From NCBI GenBank assembly GCA_009602735.1, contig WELA01004545.1, forward strand, positions 1 to 64,000: DNA of 64,000 nt. The letters are read 5' to 3'. Of the stretch, positions 24,938-34,217 are shown piece by piece. A model generated the notes under the pieces. The model saw only the letters and a list, made by a program, of their open reading frames with translations, was not told where the DNA came from and searched no databases. A program made the position numbers and the translations under genes. Position 1 is the first letter of the stretch, and each line of letters starts with the position of its first letter. This DNA comes from Mesotaenium endlicherianum. Lineage: Eukaryota > Streptophyta > Zygnematophyceae > Zygnematales > Mesotaeniaceae.

Positions 24938-26137
24938 ATGCTTGTCATCGGACTTATTAGAGAGGGAAAAGTTCCTTCGGATAACCGGGTGGCGCTTACG
25001 CCGGGCCAGTGCAAATGGCTGGTGAAACATTTTTCCGGCCTGTCCATATTGGTACAATCTTCGCCCCACCGCTGTTTCAGCGATGAAGAGTACCGGCAGG
25101 CGGGCATCGAAGTAACGGAAGACCTCTCGGCCTGCGATGTTTTATTCGGCATCAAGGAAGTGCCGGTGAACATGCTGATCGACAATAAAACCTACTTTTT
25201 CTTCTCCCATACGAAGAAAAAACAAGCCTATAACCAGCCGCTGATGCATGCCATGGTTGACCGGCACATTACCCTCATCGATTACGAATGCCTGGAACAC
25301 AAAGACGGTCAGCGCATCATTGGCTTCGGCTTTTTTGCCGGCATCGTGGGCGCGCACAACGGCATTATGGCCTACGGCAACCGTACCGGCGCGTACCAAT
25401 TGGGCAGGGTAAGGGAAGTGCATGACTACCGCGAACTCATCCATACCTATTTCGGTATGAAACTGCCAAATATTAAAATTGCCGTAACCGGAACAGGCCG
25501 CGTGGCGCATGGTATCCTGGAAATCATGAACCTGCTCGATGTACAGGAAGCTGAACCTGCCGAATACCTGCGCCAGGAATTCGATTATCCGGTATATGTT
25601 CACCTCAAAGGCACCGATCTTTACCACAACCGGCAAAATGGCACTTATGACAGAACTGAATTCCATACCCACCCCGATTCCTACGAGTGCGTATTTAATC
25701 AATACCTGGCGCATACCGATATTTTGATGAATGGTATTTACTGGGACCAGCAGATACCACGCCTTTTTTCCATGGAAGACCTGCAACGGCCCGATTTCCG
25801 CTTGCAAACAATCGCTGATATCACTGACGATAAAAATGGGAGTGTACCCTGCAACTTGGGCGACGCCACCATTGAATCGCCCGTATACGGTGTAGACAAG
25901 CGTACAGGCGCCAAAACTGTGCCTTACCTCCTGGGAAGTGTAGATGTGATGGCAGTAGGTAACCTTCCCAACGAATTACCCCGCGATGCCAGCAAATTTT
26001 TTGGCGAACAGTTAATTAAATATGTGCTCGATGATGTGAGAAAGGGTGGGAGCGCGCTTATTGAAAAGGCCACCATCTTGCAAAAGGGACAATTGACATC
26101 AGGCTTTATGTACCTGAGCGATTATGCTGCCCACTGA
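24938..26137 (+). CDS. NAD(P)-dependent dehydrogenase, saccharopine/alanine dehydrogenase-like
   Basis: The 399-residue product starts IGLIREGKVPSDNRVALTP, the N-terminal signature of the AlaDH/PNT fold, and has the nucleotide-binding loop VTGTGRVAHGI near residue 190. The long insertion with HTHPDSYECVFNQYLAHTDILMNGIYWD is like NAD-dependent saccharopine dehydrogenases (lysine-forming). Substrate cannot be fixed: lysine, alanine or another amino acid are open. Neighbours give no pathway. Confidence 0.75.
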   Translation: MLVIGLIREGKVPSDNRVALTPGQCKWLVKHFSGLSILVQSSPHRCFSDEEYRQAGIEVTEDLSACDVLFGIKEVPVNMLIDNKTYFFFSHTKKKQAYNQPLMHAMVDRHITLIDYECLEHKDGQRIIGFGFFAGIVGAHNGIMAYGNRTGAYQLGRVREVHDYRELIHTYFGMKLPNIKIAVTGTGRVAHGILEIMNLLDVQEAEPAEYLRQEFDYPVYVHLKGTDLYHNRQNGTYDRTEFHTHPDSYECVFNQYLAHTDILMNGIYWDQQIPRLFSMEDLQRPDFRLQTIADITDDKNGSVPCNLGDATIESPVYGVDKRTGAKTVPYLLGSVDVMAVGNLPNELPRDASKFFGEQLIKYVLDDVRKGGSALIEKATILQKGQLTSGFMYLSDYAAH

Positions 26138-26863
26138 TCAGAGATTAATGTAATAATCTTCCAGCAGCGTGGCGAATGGCGCTGTGTATTCATCCCCCTC
26201 TTTAATGGTTATGGTAGTTGAGCCGGGGGCGCTGACCTGCGTTTTACCAAAAAGCAGCATGGACCTGAAAGGCTGGTGTGCAGGCGTTTGTTTAACGGTC
26301 ACGGCATCGTGCAGGAATAATCCATGATCGCCCGCCATGCGAATGAATGCTGCTGTTTTTGCATAAGAAAGCAATACGGCAAAGTGCCCGGTAGGTTTCA
26401 ATAAGCGGTCTGCAGAGGTAACCAATTCATCCAGCTTCAGTTCTTCGCTGTGTAAAGCAAGGTTTCTTTTACTGTCGCTGCTTTTCAGGTGTTGTTCAAA
26501 GAAAGGAGGATTGGAAAATACCAGGTTATACGATTGTGCCGGCATGAACCGTTGTATGGTTTGATGAAAAACATTCAGTCTTTTTTCCCAGGGACTGGTA
26601 CGGAAATTACTCAGCGCTTGCCGGATGGTAAGTTCGTCTATCTCCACCCCGTCAATAACGGCGTCACATTTCTGCGCCAGCATCAGACTCAATACACCTG
26701 TTCCGAGGCCAATGTCCAGCGCGCTCTTGATTTCGCCAAGAGCGCCTGTTTGTACTTTATCGGCCAGCCAGGCACCGAATAAACACGCATCGGTGCATAC
26801 TTTCATAGCACAGTGCTCCTGGTAAACCATAAATTCCTTGAAACCGAAATAAGTATTGGCCAT
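26138..26863 (-). CDS. trmN6: TrmN6, tRNA1(Val) A37 N6-methyltransferase
   Basis: The 241-residue product is a Rossmann-fold methyltransferase with the SAM-binding loop IGLGTGVLSLM and the N6-adenine motif NPPF (VFSNPPFFEQHL). N-terminal FGFKEFMVYQEHCAMKVCTDACLFGAW is the TrmN6/YfiC signature. ATG 26863 is preferred over the upstream ATG at 26884. The gene converges with the dehydrogenase. A strong hairpin separates it from sdhB upstream. Confidence 0.85.
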   Translation of the reverse strand: MANTYFGFKEFMVYQEHCAMKVCTDACLFGAWLADKVQTGALGEIKSALDIGLGTGVLSLMLAQKCDAVIDGVEIDELTIRQALSNFRTSPWEKRLNVFHQTIQRFMPAQSYNLVFSNPPFFEQHLKSSDSKRNLALHSEELKLDELVTSADRLLKPTGHFAVLLSYAKTAAFIRMAGDHGLFLHDAVTVKQTPAHQPFRSMLLFGKTQVSAPGSTTITIKEGDEYTAPFATLLEDYYINL

Positions 26864-26882
26864 AATCAGATCAGTGATGGTC

Positions 26883-26925
26883 AAAAATAAAAAGCCGCAT
26901 AAGAATTATGCGGCTTTTTATTTTT
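26883..26925 (-). terminator. Strong terminator after sdhB
   Basis: AAAAATAAAAAGCCGCATAA and its exact reverse complement (26906-26925) form a 20-base stem with a 3-base loop. A/T-rich ends make it work in both directions. It ends the minus-strand sdh operon and insulates trmN6. Confidence 0.92.
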
Positions 26926-26944
26926 ATGGTAGTGCAAAGTGTAT

Positions 26945-27709
26945 TTATTTGTTTGCAGTGAGACTTGCCACCAGGTATTCCTGGTTGAGGCGGGCGATAT
27001 TGCTAAGCGAAATCTCTTTCGGACAAGTCGCTTCACAAGCGCCGGTGTTGGTACAAGCGCCGAATCCTTCTTTATCCATCTGCGCCACCATATCCAGTAC
27101 ACGGCTCTTGCGCTCCGGTTCTCCCTGTGGCAGCAATGCCAGGTGCGATACCTTAGCGCTGAGGAACAACATGGCCGAACTGTTTTTACAAGCGGCCACA
27201 CAAGCTCCGCAACCAATACACATAGCTGCTGCAAAAGAAGCATCGGCTTTGTCTTTGGCAATAGGAATGGCATTGCCATCTACGGCATTACCGGTATTCA
27301 CACTGATATAACCACCAGCTTGTATGATGCGGTCGAAAGCGCTGCGGTCTACCATCAAATCTTTGATCACAGGGAAAGCGCCTGCACGCCAGGGCTCCAC
27401 TACAATGGTATCGCCGTCTTTGAAAGCGCGCATGTGCAGCTGACAGGTAGTATTGGCCTGCCAGGGACCGTGCGGCTTACCATTGATATACATAGAACAG
27501 GTACCACAAATACCTTCGCGGCAGTCATGGTCGAATGCAATAGGCTCTTCGCCGCCATGAACCAGTTGCTCGTTCAGCACGTCGAACATTTCCAGGAAGC
27601 TCATTTCAGAAGAAATGTTTTCCACCCGGTACATCTTAAAACCGCCTTTCTCGCTGTTGTTCTTTTGTCTCCAAACCTTCAGGTTCAGATTCATACTATA
27701 ATGTTCCAT
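26945..27709 (-). CDS. sdhB: SdhB, succinate dehydrogenase iron-sulfur subunit
   Basis: The 254-residue product carries the [2Fe-2S] cysteines ([10 protein letters not shown]) and the two ferredoxin-type clusters ([11 protein letters not shown] and [15 protein letters not shown]). It passes electrons from SdhA to the membrane subunit in the TCA cycle and respiratory chain. Start ATG 27709 ([15 protein letters not shown]) is chosen over 27718 and 27694 by similarity to Chitinophagaceae homologues known to me. The four-helix-bundle gene lies between this gene and sdhA. Confidence 0.93.
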   Translation of the reverse strand: MEHYSMNLNLKVWRQKNNSEKGGFKMYRVENISSEMSFLEMFDVLNEQLVHGGEEPIAFDHDCREGICGTCSMYINGKPHGPWQANTTCQLHMRAFKDGDTIVVEPWRAGAFPVIKDLMVDRSAFDRIIQAGGYISVNTGNAVDGNAIPIAKDKADASFAAAMCIGCGACVAACKNSSAMLFLSAKVSHLALLPQGEPERKSRVLDMVAQMDKEGFGACTNTGACEATCPKEISLSNIARLNQEYLVASLTANK

Positions 27710-27715
27710 GTGATT

Positions 27716-28147
27716 CAATTTGACAATTCGATAATTAGTTAATTCGACAATTCTTTTGTTTTGCTTGTAGAAATAATTTTTGTAATTATTTTATCTATTT
27801 CATGCAACAGATACATTAAATCGTCACAGCTGGGGTAAGTTTTAGCTTCCTGACAAAGCGTCAACCAGTATTGGGTTTCCTCAGCTTCTTTGGCTGCAAT
27901 TTTAAATTTATGTATAAAATCTGCTTTACTCTCTGCGTTCTGCGCTTCATGTACTGATGCACCAATGGAAGTAGCAGATCTTAATAATTGTTTGGCAATA
28001 ACGTATTTCTTCTTTTCTTCCAGCAATTCAACATACTCAATCACATTGAGTGAAAACTCAATGGTCTTTTTAAGAATGATATTTTCAGCCTGATTCTGCA
28101 TTCTTCCTTACATTGTCGAATTACCTGATTGCCAAATTGCCGAATTA
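27716..28147. mobile_element. Four-helix-bundle gene bounded by 38-base imperfect inverted repeats
   Basis: The sequences 27716-27753 and 28110-28147 are inverted relative to each other and match at 28 of 38 positions, including an 11-base core (TTGTCGAATTA). They enclose the four-helix-bundle gene and end within a few bases of the sdhB start and at the sdhA stop. The arrangement suggests a small inserted unit in the sdh operon. It codes no transposase, so any movement would need help from elsewhere. Confidence 0.55.
27739..28101 (-). CDS. Four-helix-bundle protein (23S rRNA IVS-protein family)
   Basis: The 120-residue product ([68 protein letters not shown]) is a typical member of the small four-helix-bundle family first known from intervening sequences in 23S rRNA. 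Its molecular role is unclear; family members bind nucleic acid. Its placement between sdhA and sdhB is odd, since these genes are normally adjacent. The stop codon lies inside the left inverted repeat. Confidence 0.88.
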   Translation of the reverse strand: MQNQAENIILKKTIEFSLNVIEYVELLEEKKKYVIAKQLLRSATSIGASVHEAQNAESKADFIHKFKIAAKEAEETQYWLTLCQEAKTYPSCDDLMYLLHEIDKIITKIISTSKTKELSN

Positions 28148-30118
28148 TTTATAGTTACGTTGAGTAGGTTTAATCACTTCATAATGGAGCGGCTCTTTGT
28201 GGAGGTCCCAGTTATGATCGCCCTTGTATTCCCATGCCGCTACATACATGTAGTTGGCATCATCGCGCAGGGCTTCTCCATCGGGTGTCTGGTACTCTTC
28301 ACGGAAATGGCCGCCGCAGCTTTCATTCCGTAGCAAAGCATCTTTACACATCAGTTCGCCCAACTCAATGAAATCCGCTACACGGTTGGCTTTGTCCAGC
28401 TCGGGGTTCATTTCATTAATATCACCAGGGATGCGCAGGTCGCTCCAGAATTCTTTCTTCAACGTCTGTATTTCGCTGATGGCTTCTGTGAGTCCCTGGC
28501 TGTTGCGCGCCATACCGCATTTCTCCCACATGATCTTACCCAGGCGCTTGTGGAAGCTTTCAACAGATTGCTTTCCTTTGATGTTCATCAACTGGTGAAT
28601 GCGATCCGATACAGTTTTCTCTGCTTCCACGAATGCAGGGTGATCGGTACCCACCGCTTTGCTGTATATCTCTTCGGCCAGGTAGTTACCAATGGTATAA
28701 GGAATGACGAAATAGCCATCTGCCAGGCCCTGCATCAGCGCTGATGCTCCCAGGCGGTTGGCGCCGTGGTCGCTGAAGTTGGCTTCTCCTAAAGCATACA
28801 AGCCGGGAACGGAAGTCTGCAGTTCATAGTCAACCCATAATCCACCCATGGTATAGTGTACCGCAGGGTAAATACGCATCGGCACTTCATAAGGGTTTTC
28901 ACCGGTGATCTTTTCGTACATGTCGAAAAGGTTACCGTATTTTTCTTTCACTACTTCTTTACCCAATGCAATGATGTGCTCCAGGCTGGCATGGTCATCG
29001 CCATGTTTGTTGGCTTCGGTACGGCCATAGCGTTCAATAGCTGAAGCGAAATCGAGGTACACGGCTTGTTTGGAAGAACCTACACCGTATCCTTCATCAC
29101 ATCTTTCTTTGGCAGCCCTCGATGCCACGTCGCGTGGAACCAGGTTACCAAAAGCAGGGTATCTTCTCTCCAGGTAATAATCTCTTTGGTCTTCGGGGAT
29201 ATCGCTGGGTTTGCGGTTATCGCCTTTTTCTTTGGGCACCCATATACGGCCATCGTTACGCAGCGATTCTGACATGAGGGTCAGTTTCGACTGGTGGTCG
29301 CCGCTCACTGGTATACAGGTAGGGTGTATTTGTGTGAAGCAAGGGTTGCCGAAAAGAGCTCCTTGTTTATGTGCTTTCCATGCGGCAGTTACGTTGCTGC
29401 CCATGGCATTGGTTGATAAATAGAAAACGTTACCATAACCACCTGAGCAAAGCAATACGGCGTGACCGAAATGCCTTTCCAGTTTACCGGTTACCAGGTC
29501 GCGGGCAATGATGCCACGTGCTTTGCCGTCGATCTTCACGATCTCCAGCATTTCATGGCGACTGTACATTTTCACCGTACCCAGCGCCACTTGTCTTTCG
29601 AGCGCTTGGTAAGCGCCGATCAGCAATTGCTGGCCTGTTTGTCCGGCTGCGTAAAAAGTACGCTGTACCTGTGTACCACCAAATGAACGGTTGCTCAGCA
29701 ATCCGCCATATTCGCGTGCAAAGGGTACGCCCTGTGCCACACACTGGTCAATGATATTGGCGCTCACTTCGGCGAGGCGGTGTACATTGGCTTCGCGGGA
29801 GCGGTAGTCGCCACCCTTGATCGTATCATAAAAAAGACGGAACACACTGTCTCCGTCATTCTGGTAGTTCTTGGCTGCATTGATACCTCCCTGTGCCGCA
29901 ATAGAGTGCGCACGGCGGGGAGAATCCTGGAAGCAGAATGCTTTTACTTTATAACCCATTTCACCGAGCGATGCGGCGGCAGATGCGCCGGCCAGCCCGG
30001 TACCAATAACAATGATTTCCAACTTGCGTTTGTTGGCAGGGTTCACCAATTTACAATGGCCTTTGTAATCGCTCCATTTTTCATCTAAAGCGCCGGCCGG
30101 AATTTTCGCATCAAACAT
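28145..30118 (-). CDS. sdhA: SdhA, succinate dehydrogenase flavoprotein
   Basis: The 657-residue product has the FAD-binding GxGxxG ([19 protein letters not shown]), the segment around the FAD-linked His ([17 protein letters not shown]) and active-site stretches such as [11 protein letters not shown]. It oxidises succinate to fumarate; Bacteroidota enzymes of this class can also run as fumarate reductase. It lies between sdhC and the inserted four-helix-bundle gene. Its stop codon falls at the outer end of the right inverted repeat. Confidence 0.95.
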   Translation of the reverse strand: MFDAKIPAGALDEKWSDYKGHCKLVNPANKRKLEIIVIGTGLAGASAAASLGEMGYKVKAFCFQDSPRRAHSIAAQGGINAAKNYQNDGDSVFRLFYDTIKGGDYRSREANVHRLAEVSANIIDQCVAQGVPFAREYGGLLSNRSFGGTQVQRTFYAAGQTGQQLLIGAYQALERQVALGTVKMYSRHEMLEIVKIDGKARGIIARDLVTGKLERHFGHAVLLCSGGYGNVFYLSTNAMGSNVTAAWKAHKQGALFGNPCFTQIHPTCIPVSGDHQSKLTLMSESLRNDGRIWVPKEKGDNRKPSDIPEDQRDYYLERRYPAFGNLVPRDVASRAAKERCDEGYGVGSSKQAVYLDFASAIERYGRTEANKHGDDHASLEHIIALGKEVVKEKYGNLFDMYEKITGENPYEVPMRIYPAVHYTMGGLWVDYELQTSVPGLYALGEANFSDHGANRLGASALMQGLADGYFVIPYTIGNYLAEEIYSKAVGTDHPAFVEAEKTVSDRIHQLMNIKGKQSVESFHKRLGKIMWEKCGMARNSQGLTEAISEIQTLKKEFWSDLRIPGDINEMNPELDKANRVADFIELGELMCKDALLRNESCGGHFREEYQTPDGEALRDDANYMYVAAWEYKGDHNWDLHKEPLHYEVIKPTQRNYK

Positions 30119-30186
30119 ACGAGAGAGTTTATTGGTTTAATCAGTTGCTGTCTATATGTGAAGGGCTCACAGGTCTTGGCCCGTCA

Positions 30187-30885
30187 TCAGATCCAGTTGA
30201 AATAAAAACTAACAGGCATCATGGCAAAAGCCAGGGGCACGATGATGGAGAAACCATAACCGATGCCGGTGAGCATGTTGTTGTATCTTTTGTTGTGTAC
30301 ACCCAGGGTTCTGAAGGCGCTCTGGAAACCATGTGCCAGGTGATAGGCCAGGGACAAACAACCGAGTATATACAATACCACGATCAGCGGGTTGGTGAAC
30401 ACCATCTTCATTTCGTTAAAAAGATTGTGGTATTCCTGGCCATTATAGGTAACGGTGGTGAGTTCGTGAATTTGAAACCAACCTCCCAAACGGCTGGGCG
30501 TCCAGAAATGATAAATGTGCATGATGAGGAACAACAACACCAGGGTACCGAGGATGCCCATGCTGCGGCTGTACCATTTGCTGCCGTTATTGCCATAGTC
30601 TACCGCATAACCCACCGGGCGTTTGCTTTTATTCTGGGCAGTAAGCATAAATCCCTGAATAATATGCAAAAAGAAGCCAAGGAAAAGTCCTACTTCCAAC
30701 ACCCTCGGAACCACGGTAGCCCCCATAAAATGGGCCGCTTTGTTAAACATTTCGCCATCGTCATTCGCCCAAATGGTGGCATTCAATCCAACGTGAACAA
30801 TCAGGAAAAGGATGAGGAAAATACCGGTGAAACCCATGACCAGTTTCTTTCCGATGGAAGAGGTGAAGACTTGTTTCCAGGTCAT
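30187..30885 (-). CDS. sdhC: SdhC, cytochrome b membrane subunit
   Basis: The 232-residue product has five predicted membrane helices and histidines suited to two b hemes (LIVHVGLN, FLHIIQGF, IMHIYHFW, LAYHLAHGF). It belongs to the single-polypeptide cytochrome b558 type found with Bacteroidota SdhA/B. Start ATG 30885 (MTWKQVFTSSIGKK) fits the family; the upstream frame to 30948 overlaps the promoter. It is the first gene of the operon. Confidence 0.92.
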   Translation of the reverse strand: MTWKQVFTSSIGKKLVMGFTGIFLILFLIVHVGLNATIWANDDGEMFNKAAHFMGATVVPRVLEVGLFLGFFLHIIQGFMLTAQNKSKRPVGYAVDYGNNGSKWYSRSMGILGTLVLLFLIMHIYHFWTPSRLGGWFQIHELTTVTYNGQEYHNLFNEMKMVFTNPLIVVLYILGCLSLAYHLAHGFQSAFRTLGVHNKRYNNMLTGIGYGFSIIVPLAFAMMPVSFYFNWI

Positions 30886-30915
30886 ACTGCTAGTTTGTGT
30901 TTGAAGTAATCGGTG

Positions 30916-30923
30916 CAAAAGTA
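30916..30923 (-). promoter_or_regulatory. Promoter -7 element of the sdh operon
   Basis: Minus-strand TACTTTTG matches TAnnTTTG exactly and lies 30 bases before the sdhC start. A TGG stands near the expected -33 position, so the upstream box is weak. Confidence 0.55.
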
Positions 30924-30979
30924 AGCCAGAAACAGAAACCGTCCACATAAAAATAGTTCCGCAAGTAATATTAGCGGGT

Positions 30980-30987
30980 TACATTTG
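30980..30987 (+). promoter_or_regulatory. Promoter -7 element 4 bases before the permease ATG
   Basis: TACATTTG matches TAnnTTTG exactly and is followed by GAAT and then ATG 30992. A start site 5-6 bases past the box would make the message leaderless. Confidence 0.5.
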
Positions 30988-30991
30988 GAAT

Positions 30992-32245
30992 ATGTTTAAA
31001 TTATTAAGCATCTTATGGAATAGTTTCCGCATGGCCATGCAGGAATTGCGGGTGAACAAGCTCCGTACCTTTCTTTCGCTGTTCGGGATTACCATTGGTA
31101 TTTTCTGTATCATCGGCGTGCTGGCTACGGTAGACAGCCTGGAACGCAAGGTGCAGAACGACATCAAATCTTTTGGCAGCAATACCATCTATATAGACAA
31201 GTGGAATTATGGCGGCGGGGAGGGTGGCACTTACCCCTGGTGGAAATACATCAAGCGCCCGCCTCCGAAGATTGAAGAGATGAAATTCATCAAGGTCAAA
31301 AGTCAGCTGGCGGCCAATGCCTCTATGTTCGTTTCGAATAATGTAACCGTATTGTACCAGGAAGAACAATTGAACAGCGTAAACATTTACGGTGTAACCG
31401 AGGAATTCACCAATATCCAAACCATCGATATCGCCTATGGCCGTTACCTCAACGATGCGGAGTTCCTGCGCGGCACGCCCACTACTGTTGTAGGGTACCA
31501 GGTGGCTGAAGAGCTCTTCCATAACCCTGAAAAAGCAGTAGGGGCCGAAATTTCCTATAACGGCAAAAGGGTTACCGTGGTAGGAGTGATCAAAAAACAG
31601 GGTCAAAGTTTTGTTGGCGGGTTCGACTATGACAAGGCATTTATTGTTTCTTACCGCTATTTTACCAGCGTGTATAATCCCGATTACAGCAATCCGTTCA
31701 TCATGGTGCAGGGGAAAAATAATGTGGTTTCTTCAGCGTTGGCAGATGAACTGGTAGGGGTGATGCGGCAGATACGGAAGTTGAGTCCAGCCGATGAGGA
31801 CAATTTCTCTTGTAACGATGTGGCTACGTTCAGCGAACAGGTAAAAGGATTCTTCGGCCAGGTTAGTGCCGGTGGATGGGCTATTGCGGGTCTTAGCCTG
31901 ATCGTAGGAGCATTTGGGGTGGCCAATATCATGTTTGTAACCGTTCGGGAAAGGACCAGTCAGATTGGACTGAAAAAAGCCATCGGCGCCAAACGCAGTA
32001 CCATACTCACTGAATTCCTGTTAGAGAGTGCCTTTTTGTGCATCATCGGCGGATTGATTGGTTTGGGGCTGGTATGGGTGCTGTCGTTGGTATTGAGCAA
32101 TATTCTTCCTTTTCCCATTTATATCGCACCTAATATTATTGCGCTTGCCCTGAGCATTTGTATCATTTTGGGTATTATTTCCGGCATCATCCCGGCATCT
32201 ATTGCAGCACGCATGGATGCGGTGGTGGCCATCCGGACTAAGTAA
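30992..32245 (+). CDS. MacB/FtsX-type ABC transporter permease
   Basis: The 417-residue product has an N-terminal membrane helix (TFLSLFGITIGIFCIIGVLA), a large periplasmic MacB-core-like domain and three C-terminal helices (AIAGLSLIVGAFGVANIMFVTV, then GGLIGLGLVWVLSLVL and LALSICIILGIISGIIPA). These permeases act with an ATPase in mechanotransmission or export of lipoproteins, drugs or toxins. No ATPase gene is next to it. It overlaps the convergent amidotransferase gene by 8 bases. Confidence 0.88.
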   Translation: MFKLLSILWNSFRMAMQELRVNKLRTFLSLFGITIGIFCIIGVLATVDSLERKVQNDIKSFGSNTIYIDKWNYGGGEGGTYPWWKYIKRPPPKIEEMKFIKVKSQLAANASMFVSNNVTVLYQEEQLNSVNIYGVTEEFTNIQTIDIAYGRYLNDAEFLRGTPTTVVGYQVAEELFHNPEKAVGAEISYNGKRVTVVGVIKKQGQSFVGGFDYDKAFIVSYRYFTSVYNPDYSNPFIMVQGKNNVVSSALADELVGVMRQIRKLSPADEDNFSCNDVATFSEQVKGFFGQVSAGGWAIAGLSLIVGAFGVANIMFVTVRERTSQIGLKKAIGAKRSTILTEFLLESAFLCIIGGLIGLGLVWVLSLVLSNILPFPIYIAPNIIALALSICIILGIISGIIPASIAARMDAVVAIRTK

Positions 32246-32951
32246 GCGGGAAAGCAGCAACTAATTTATCCAGCAAATTTGCCAACAATTGATTGGTCAA
32301 ATTGCATTGATCGGCTTTATGAAGGATATCATCGCCGGTCTGCACAAAATCACCCGGTACGAGTTCCTCCCTTCCATGATCGATCATGTGTCGCAGGTTG
32401 CGGGGCATGGCTTCCAGGTGAAATTGCAATCCGATCACTTTGTTTTGATAAATGAATGCCTGGTTGGCACAAGCGCCTGTTTGCATCAGGTGCAGCGCCT
32501 GGTTGGGCAGGTCGAACGTATCGCCATGCCAATGAAAGACCGTAAATGAATGCGGGAAGTCTTTGAACAACGCATGGGTTTGTGCGGCTGCTGTTAATGA
32601 AACAGGGAACCATCCGATCTCTTTTTGTTTGTTCGGATAAACTTTGGCGCCCAGGGCGGCTGCAATCAATTGCGCGCCCAGGCAAATGCCTATCACCGTT
32701 TTGCCTGCTTCAATGGCAGACAGTATCCATTCTTTTTCCTTTTTTAGCCAGGAGAATTTAGCTGCTTCATAAACACCCATCGGACCACCCATAATGACAA
32801 GCCAGTCGAACGCATCCAATGAAGGGAAGTGAAAATCTTCAAACAAATGTGTGGAGCTAAGTGTATGATGATGGCTGTTTGCCCAGGTTTCAATATAACC
32901 GGGTCCTTCAAAAGGCACATGCTGTAAGTAATGTATGCGCAGCTGGTTCAT
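32238..32951 (-). CDS. Class I glutamine amidotransferase-like protein
   Basis: The 237-residue product has the nucleophile elbow IGICLGAQLIAAALG (Cys) and the downstream LQFHLEA (His-x-Glu) of the triad. Stand-alone proteins of this type are annotated as GMP synthase-like amidotransferases or gamma-glutamyl hydrolases. No partner synthetase domain is present, so the substrate is unknown. Confidence 0.85.
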   Translation of the reverse strand: MNQLRIHYLQHVPFEGPGYIETWANSHHHTLSSTHLFEDFHFPSLDAFDWLVIMGGPMGVYEAAKFSWLKKEKEWILSAIEAGKTVIGICLGAQLIAAALGAKVYPNKQKEIGWFPVSLTAAAQTHALFKDFPHSFTVFHWHGDTFDLPNQALHLMQTGACANQAFIYQNKVIGLQFHLEAMPRNLRHMIDHGREELVPGDFVQTGDDILHKADQCNLTNQLLANLLDKLVAAFPLT

Positions 32952-33007
32952 ATAACCTGCAAGTTAATGTGATCCCTGTTTTATGCACAGGATGAACAGG
33001 CATTTAT

Positions 33008-33015
33008 TACTTTTG
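33008..33015 (+). promoter_or_regulatory. Promoter -7 element of tsaD
   Basis: TACTTTTG matches TAnnTTTG and precedes the tsaD start by 21 bases. The -33 box is not clear. Confidence 0.45.
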
Positions 33016-33036
33016 CGTTTTAACTTTTAACTTTTC

Positions 33037-34044
33037 ATGCGCCCGGTTACCATACTCGCCATAGAATCTTCCTGCGATGAAACATCTGCCGCAATATGTG
33101 TGGATGGAAAGATATTGTCCAACCATATTGCCAATCAAACCGTACACGAAAAATACGGTGGGGTAGTACCGGAATTGGCCAGCCGCGCGCACATGCAGAA
33201 CATCGTACCCGTTGTGCATTCGGCCTTGCAAACTGCTTTTCCTGGCGCGCCTGACTTAACCAGCATAGATGCTGTTGCTTTTACCCAGGCGCCTGGCCTG
33301 ATTGGCAGCCTGCTGGTTGGTACCCAATTTGCCAAGTCGCTGGCTTTATCGCTGAATAAACCATTGATTGGTGTGCACCACATGCAGGCGCATGTACTGG
33401 CCAACCTGATCGATGAGAACCGGCCGTCTTTTCCTTTTTTGTGTCTTACGGTGAGTGGCGGACATACACAGATCGTATTGGCGAAAAGTCCGCTGGAACT
33501 GGAAGTGATCGGTGAAACGATCGATGATGCAGCAGGAGAAGCGTTCGATAAAACAGCCAAACTGTTGGGACTTCCATATCCTGGCGGCCCATTGATAGAT
33601 AAATACGCTAAGTTGGGAGACCCATTGCGTTTCAAATTTGCCGAGCCGCAGATACCCGAACTGGATTTCAGTTTCAGCGGACTCAAAACATCGGTATTGT
33701 ACTTTTTGCAAAAGCAGGAGCCGGGCTTCATAGAACAAAACCTGCATGATCTATGCGCTTCTGTGCAACATACCATCATCAATATTTTATTGAAGAAGGT
33801 GAAAAAAGCGGTGCAGGAAACCGGCGTAAAGCAAGTATGCATTGCCGGTGGTGTAAGTGCCAACAGCGGCCTGCGGACTGCTTTGCAGGAGCTGGGCGTT
33901 AAACACAAATGGCAAACCTTCATTCCTAAGTTCGAATACTGCACCGATAATGCAGCGATGATTGCTATCACTGCGTATTACAAGTACCAGGCATCTCAAT
34001 TCACTGGTTTGGAAGCGAGCCCCTCAGCAAGAGCAGAATGGTAA
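33037..34044 (+). CDS. tsaD: TsaD, tRNA N6-threonylcarbamoyladenosine synthase subunit
   Basis: The 335-residue product starts ILAIESSCDETSAAIC and has the metal-binding HMQAH motif near residue 112 and the ASKH-fold signatures (VSGGHTQIVL, CIAGGVSANSGLR). TsaD transfers the threonylcarbamoyl group to A37 of tRNAs that read ANN codons. Length and start are normal. Confidence 0.96.
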   Translation: MRPVTILAIESSCDETSAAICVDGKILSNHIANQTVHEKYGGVVPELASRAHMQNIVPVVHSALQTAFPGAPDLTSIDAVAFTQAPGLIGSLLVGTQFAKSLALSLNKPLIGVHHMQAHVLANLIDENRPSFPFLCLTVSGGHTQIVLAKSPLELEVIGETIDDAAGEAFDKTAKLLGLPYPGGPLIDKYAKLGDPLRFKFAEPQIPELDFSFSGLKTSVLYFLQKQEPGFIEQNLHDLCASVQHTIINILLKKVKKAVQETGVKQVCIAGGVSANSGLRTALQELGVKHKWQTFIPKFEYCTDNAAMIAITAYYKYQASQFTGLEASPSARAEW

Positions 34045-34054
34045 TGCCCTGAAC

Positions 34055-34151
34055 GTCATCCTGAGCGAGCGAAGCGAGTCGAAGGACCTGCTGAACACTC
34101 GGGTAGATCCCTCGGCTGCCCCTTCGACTCGCTTCGCTCGCTCAGGGTGAC
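34055..34151 (+). repeat. REP-like palindromic repeat
   Basis: Left arm 34055-34085 and right arm 34121-34151 pair over 31 bases with one mismatch; the arms contain CTGAGCGAGCGAAGCGAGTC and its reverse complement. Related copies lie at 24371, 40280, 46198 and 56441. This copy forms a long hairpin between tsaD and the serine hydrolase and could also block transcription from either side. Confidence 0.85.
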
Positions 34152-34157
34152 GTTGCT

Positions 34158-34201
34158 CGGGATGACGATGTAAAATGTTCGGGATGACGATGTAAAATGT
34201 T
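34158..34201 (+). repeat. 22-base tandem duplication
   Basis: Two perfect copies of a 22-base unit (CGGGATGACGATGTAAAATG plus TT) stand side by side at 34158 and 34180. The unit starts with the end motif of the REP-like repeat (GGGATGACG). Confidence 0.85.
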
Positions 34202-34217
34202 CTGAGTAAAGAACGAA

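Noticed and set aside
26939-27742. Long plus-strand frame opposite sdhB
   Set aside because: Shadow of sdhB, whose iron-sulfur cysteine motifs are unambiguous.
30145-30909. Long plus-strand frame opposite sdhC
   Set aside because: It is a shadow of sdhC, which has clear membrane helices and heme ligands.
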